Part shown: positions 34,236-37,778 of the stretch, piece after piece
Numbering within the stretch: the first letter of the stretch is position 1
Layout: each line of letters begins with the position of its first letter
DNA from: Verticiella alkaliphila
Lineage (GTDB): Bacteria; Pseudomonadota; Gammaproteobacteria; Burkholderiales; Burkholderiaceae_B
Reading direction: 5' to 3'
Assembly: GCF_018904615.1 (NCBI RefSeq)
Contig: NZ_JADCNH010000039.1
Span: 1-37,778 of the forward strand
Length of the DNA: 37,778 nt
Made by a program: the position numbers and the translations under genes
The notes under the pieces: generated by a model
Told to the model about the DNA's origin: nothing
What the model saw: the letters and a program-made list of their open reading frames with translations, nothing else
Database searches by the model: none

Positions 34236-35839
34236 GACCGGCCCCCGCGTCCGCCTGAGGGCAGGCGATCCCACGCCGTGGGCGTGATGCCGCGCTCGCG
34301 CAGCACGAACTTCTGGATCTTGCCATTGGCCGTGCGCGGCAAGTCGTCCACCACGTCCACGTAGCGCGGCACGGCGAAGTAGGGCAGCCGCTGCGCGCAG
34401 AACTCGGCGAGTTCCGTCATGTCGAGGCGGGCGTCGGGCTTCACGATGAGAGCCGCCATGACTTCGTCCTCGGCGAGCTCGGAGCGCACGGGGAACACCG
34501 CTGCCGTGCCGACGGCCGGATGGCTCAGCAGCACCTGCTCCACTTCGTAGGAGGAAATGTTCTCTCCTCGGCGGCGGATGGCGTCCTTGATGCGGTCGAT
34601 GAAGCGCAGGCTGCCGTGGGCGTCACGCTCCACGCGGTCGCCTGTGTGGAACCAGAGGTTGCGCCAGGCCTCGACCGTCTTGTCCGGCATGCCCAGGTAG
34701 CCGGTGGCGAAGGCAAACGGTTCCTCGGCCCGCAGGACGAGCTCACCGGCCTCGCCGGGCGGCAGCTCCACGTCCTCGTCGTCCACCACGAGGGCCTGAA
34801 AGCCCGGGCGCACGAAGCCGATGCGCCCGTCCACCGGGGCATCGGCTGACGCGGCGATCACGAAGTTCGTCTCCGTGGAGCCGTAGCCTTCGAGCAGACG
34901 CACACCCGTGCGCTCGAGGAACGCCGAGGCCGCGCTGGGCGGCACGCCGGGCCCCAGGCCCAGGCGCACTCCGTGGGCGCGCTCGCTGGCGTTCGCCGGC
35001 TGGGCCAGGAGGATGGGCACCATGGCGCCCAGCAGATACACCACGGTGGCGCCGCTGCGCTGCATGAGCGGCCAGAAACCCGAGGCCGAGAAGCGTGTCT
35101 CGAAGACCACGCTCGCGCCCGTCACCAGGGCCTGGGCCAGGGTATTCAACGCGTTGATGTGAAAGAGCGGCAGCGTCGTGCCCAGTACGTCCTTGGCCGT
35201 GACGTCCAGGATGTCGGCGGTGTGCACGCCCCACCAGTAGTACTGCGCCTGGGGGCAGGTCACGCCCTTGGCCGGGCCCGTGGTGCCCGAGGTGTACAGC
35301 ACGGCCAGCATGTCGCCGGCCCGTACCGCCTCAGGCTCGGCAGCCTCGACGTCCGTGTCCGGAAAGGCCACGCAAGCCACGCCCTGCAGCGTGGGCTCGG
35401 CAGGGGGCGCGCCGATCACCCAGATGGCTTGGAGGACGGCCGGGTCGAGCTCGGACAACGCCAGCCGTTCGACGAGCGCATCCTCCACGCACAGCAGACG
35501 CGCGCCGCTGTTGGCGAGCTGATAGGCGATCTGCGGGCCCATGGCCGCTGTGTTGATCGGCACCAGCGCGGCGCCGATCCAGCCGCAGGCGAGAAAGGCC
35601 TGGAGGAACTCGATGCGATTGCCGCAGAGGATCGCCACGCGATCGCCGGGCTGGATGCCGGCGGCCCGCAGCTGCGTGCCCAGCCGGGCGGCGTGGTCCG
35701 CCGCGTCGGCGTGCCGCCACTGCGTCTGGCCGAGGGTGAGCAGGGGCGCCTGCCCGTGCTGCCGGGCCGCATGGCGCAGCAGCGCGGGTAGCGTGCGCTG
35801 CGCCGGGGGCAGCACGTCAGTGCGCAGGGAGGCGGACAT
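34232..35839 (-). CDS. ATP-dependent acyl/aryl-CoA ligase (AMP-binding family)
   Basis: 535-residue ANL-superfamily ligase that activates a carboxylate through an acyl-AMP. The P-loop VLYTSGTTGPAKGV is around residues 180-193; GYGSTETN (A5-type), FHTGDRVERDAHGSLRFIDRIKD and the hinge, and the catalytic Lys near residue 507 in RTANGKIQKF follow. The PxxHIN block (LPLFHINALNTL) resembles CaiC-like ligases rather than the benzoate-CoA ligase class, so the substrate (anthranilate, salicylate or another acid) is not fixed by sequence. Encoded together with TRAP transport and the CoA-thioester monooxygenase operon, it is the likely entry step of the pathway. Confidence 0.93.
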   Translation of the reverse strand: MSASLRTDVLPPAQRTLPALLRHAARQHGQAPLLTLGQTQWRHADAADHAARLGTQLRAAGIQPGDRVAILCGNRIEFLQAFLACGWIGAALVPINTAAMGPQIAYQLANSGARLLCVEDALVERLALSELDPAVLQAIWVIGAPPAEPTLQGVACVAFPDTDVEAAEPEAVRAGDMLAVLYTSGTTGPAKGVTCPQAQYYWWGVHTADILDVTAKDVLGTTLPLFHINALNTLAQALVTGASVVFETRFSASGFWPLMQRSGATVVYLLGAMVPILLAQPANASERAHGVRLGLGPGVPPSAASAFLERTGVRLLEGYGSTETNFVIAASADAPVDGRIGFVRPGFQALVVDDEDVELPPGEAGELVLRAEEPFAFATGYLGMPDKTVEAWRNLWFHTGDRVERDAHGSLRFIDRIKDAIRRRGENISSYEVEQVLLSHPAVGTAAVFPVRSELAEDEVMAALIVKPDARLDMTELAEFCAQRLPYFAVPRYVDVVDDLPRTANGKIQKFVLRERGITPTAWDRLPSGGRGGRS

Positions 35840-35864
35840 GGCAGTCTCCGGGCAGGCGACGGGG

Positions 35865-36835
35865 TCAGGGAGAAACCATCAGCTCGCGCAGCTTCGCGCC
35901 GTGCTGCGGGCTTGCCTTCAACACGCCGTCCCAGCCCTTGTCGAGCGACTCCTGCAGGAAGGCCTTGGTGTCGGCTTCGCTGAAGGTGATGGGCTGGATG
36001 CCGGCCTCGGCCTGGCGCTTCAGGTCACGCTCGACGTCCTTGACGGACTTCTCCAGGGACATTTGCTCGAGCCAGTCACGCTGCTTCTCGAGGAAGGCCT
36101 TCTGCTCGGGGCTGAGCTTCTCCCAGGCGTTCTTGTTGAACTGGATGCCCAGCTCCATCACGTAGAAGCCCGGATCCACGCGGTACTTGGTGACGTTCTG
36201 CCAGCCCATGTCGAAGAGGCCCAGCACCGGCCAGCCGTAGCCGTCGACCACGCCGCGCTCCAGCGCCGTATAGACCTCGCCCGGTGCGGTCTGAACCACG
36301 CTCGCGCCGAGTGTCTGGAAGAACTCGCGGTAGATGGGCGCGATGCGGATCTTCAGGCCTTTCAGATCGGGCTTGTCGATCGGCTTGGTGAGGTAGATGT
36401 GATACGGCACCTGGTCGCCCGTGCGGGCGAAGTACATCAGGTTCTGGCGCGCATGATGCTGTTCAGGTAATCGATGGCGCCGTTGGTGCGCAGCTCGTGG
36501 TGGGGGCGCGTGGCGTAGTTCAGCGCCATCAATTCGGGCACCACGCCGGCGGTGAAGGCCGCCGTGGTGTGGGCCATGTCGACCACGCCGTTGCGCAGGG
36601 CCGCCCCCTGCTCCATGGTGGGAATCGCCTTGGGCCCGCCGATGTAGCGGATCTGCACGAGGCCCTTGCCTTCGTCGTTGACCTTCTTCACGAAGGCCTC
36701 GAAGTTCTCGGCGAAGTAGGTGCCTTCCTGGAAGGAGTTGATGGCGCGCAGCGTGACTTCCGCGGCGTTGGCGGCCGTGGCCCCCACGGCGAGGAGGGCA
36801 GCGGCAAAGAGCGAGGACAGCAGCGGGCGGGTCAT
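35865..36835 (-). pseudogene. dctP: Second DctP-family receptor, interrupted by a 1-base frameshift
   Basis: Close paralogue of the intact receptor at 32435-33406, including signal peptide MTRPLLSSLFAAALLAVGAT, IRYIGGPKAIPTMEQGAALRNGVVD and VVDGYGWPVLGLFDMGWQNVTKY. The first part (from 36835) reads through AIDYLNSIMRA and then hits a stop at 36437. The remainder (MYFARTGDQVPYHIYL onward) continues in another frame to 35865. Alignment to the intact copy (YLNSVMAKHNLMYFA) needs one extra base between about 36444 and 36452. Both halves are otherwise free of decay, so this is a recent loss or a sequencing error. It lies just upstream of the ligase gene. Confidence 0.85.
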
Positions 36836-36907
36836 GGCGGTGGTCTCTCTCGGTCGGACAGTCAGGATGCCGGCAGGGCTCAGGCGGGGGGAATGGGGTG
36901 GATTGGG

Positions 36908-37778
36908 TCAGGCCAGCGCGTGCCGGACAAGGCTTGCCTGCAAGGCCTTGCCATGCTCGTCGGCCAGCGCGGCTTCCCGCAGTTCACGCAGGGTGGCAGG
37001 CGGCAGTCCGTCGTCGGCACGGGCCAGCGCGGCCATGACGGTTTCGTAGTTGCGCAGGCCGCGGGCGTGGGTATCGCTGTAGCCCTTGACCAGGCGCTGG
37101 CACTGCGCCACCTCGATCGCCAGCGCCGGATTGCGCCGTGCCGTGGTTTCGATGCGCGCGAGCCAGGCCTCGATGCGGGCGTCCTCGGCCAGAAAACGCA
37201 GCGTGCTGCGCCGCCAGCGGCGCATGCCAGCCACCGTGCTGAGCATCAGGTAGCCTGCGACCGAGCTGGTGTGGATGATGCGACCGCGCTGCGTGAGACG
37301 GCCCACCAGGCGATTGGCCCAGTTCGGCCGGGCCAGCCAGCGTCCGAGCGACGCCGGGAGCGTCTCGCAGATCTCCTCCAGGCGCGGATGCATGTATTCC
37401 TTGATGGCGACCACCTGGTCCCCCTGCACGCCCACCTCGCCCTTCACACGGGCAAAGCGCGAATCGCGGGTCTTCAGGTCGGCCACGCGGATGGTGTCCT
37501 CGTAGGACATCCAGAGCGCCAGGTGGCGGGCCACGGTGGCGGCCAGCACGCCACTGCTGTCGTCCGGCAGGCGCACGATGCGCGCCATGCGGTCCAGATA
37601 GGTGGTGGCATAGGCCACGTCTTGGTAATCCAGCTGGCGGCGCACGCCTTCGCGCAGCAGTGGCTGCAGCGGGGCGGCGAAGTCATGCGCCACGCGCGCC
37701 AGGAGCGCGGCCACGTGTCGGTCGCGCGGCGCTGTCGCGCCGGTGGTCGCCACGGGTGCGGTGTGCGGGGTGGTGGCG
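36908..37778 (-). CDS. C-terminal part of an indolepyruvate oxidoreductase-family protein (DUF6537-like), cut by window end
   Basis: The frame is open to the window edge with no stop, so the visible ~290 residues are the C-terminal part of a longer protein; the GTG at 37753 lies in an Ala/Thr/Pro-rich linker and is unlikely to be the true start. Helix-rich sequence (RRQLDYQDVAYATTYLDRMARI, GEVGVQGDQVVAIKEYMHPRLEEICETLP, EDARIEAWLARIETTARRNP, AQCQRLVKGYSDTHARGLRNYETVMAAL) resembles the C-terminal domain attached to the beta subunit of indolepyruvate ferredoxin oxidoreductase-family proteins, which decarboxylate aryl pyruvates to aryl-acetyl-CoA. The assignment rests on recalled family patterns. 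Located upstream of the frameshifted receptor on the same strand, it may belong to the same catabolic block. Confidence 0.55.
   Translation of the reverse strand, partial: ATTPHTAPVATTGATAPRDRHVAALLARVAHDFAAPLQPLLREGVRRQLDYQDVAYATTYLDRMARIVRLPDDSSGVLAATVARHLALWMSYEDTIRVADLKTRDSRFARVKGEVGVQGDQVVAIKEYMHPRLEEICETLPASLGRWLARPNWANRLVGRLTQRGRIIHTSSVAGYLMLSTVAGMRRWRRSTLRFLAEDARIEAWLARIETTARRNPALAIEVAQCQRLVKGYSDTHARGLRNYETVMAALARADDGLPPATLRELREAALADEHGKALQASLVRHALA

Noticed and set aside
36437-36835. The two halves of the second DctP as separate genes
   Set aside because: Together they align end to end with the intact paralogue with one base missing, so they are one broken gene.

Overview
The window is a G+C-rich, densely coded bacterial chromosome segment. 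It most resembles a betaproteobacterium of the Burkholderiales, probably Alcaligenaceae (Bordetella/Achromobacter relatives). The reasons are two Bug-family (TctC-like) periplasmic receptors with private regulators, a class III CoA-transferase, a TRAP transporter, CoA-dependent aromatic-acid catabolism and strong G/C bias at third codon positions. The genus assignment is inference. I see no rRNA, tRNA, CRISPR array or intact insertion sequence, and no gene-free stretch over 300 bases (the longest is 21209-21444).

Layout. (1) 1-3269, + strand: a truncated short-chain dehydrogenase (SDR), a Crp/Fnr regulator, a second SDR paralogous to the first, and a Bug receptor. (2) 3336-8397: YigZ-family protein, a CcdA/CcdB toxin-antitoxin pair with a palindromic operator, a DUF482/GNAT-like protein, a CodA-like deaminase and DNA polymerase IV. 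(3) 8416-12588: a GntR/FCD regulator divergent from a Bug receptor, a large uncharacterised metalloenzyme related to the M29 aminopeptidase/NicX fold with a Cys-rich tail, and a small membrane protein. Three GCATGC palindromes spaced five helical turns apart lie in the divergent promoter region. (4) 12650-14658: GFA-family protein, CoA-transferase, YkgJ-type Cys-cluster protein. (5) 14699-17829: a compact arsenic operon, arsR-arsC(LMW-PTP type)-acr3-arsC(glutaredoxin type)-arsH. (6) 17852-19467: a TauD-family dioxygenase and a convergent TetR regulator. (7) 19503-21208: soxR divergent from a zinc-less MDR oxidoreductase, with a textbook SoxR box and a 19-bp-spacer promoter; base use differs from the neighbours. 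(8) 21445-22728: glutamate dehydrogenase.

(9) 22865-36835, all on the minus strand, is a catabolic block. An acyl-CoA ligase, an SDR, TRAP transporter genes (one receptor copy frameshifted) and a ketopantoate-reductase-like gene are followed by a tight seven-gene operon. That operon encodes a flavin monooxygenase fused to an Old-Yellow-Enzyme reductase (2-aminobenzoyl-CoA monooxygenase/reductase family, also annotated salicylyl-CoA 5-hydroxylase), an SDR, a MarR regulator, a crotonase, an acyl-CoA dehydrogenase, a thioesterase and a Rid-family protein. The simplest reading is aerobic 'hybrid' degradation of an aromatic acid as its CoA thioester: uptake by TRAP, CoA ligation, hydroxylation plus ring reduction, then beta-oxidation-like ring opening. 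The Rid protein points to an amino-substituted substrate such as anthranilate. A MarR-type palindrome sits just before the first gene. (10) The window ends inside a protein resembling the C-terminal domain of indolepyruvate oxidoreductase-family proteins, which hints at a link to tryptophan/indole-derived substrates.
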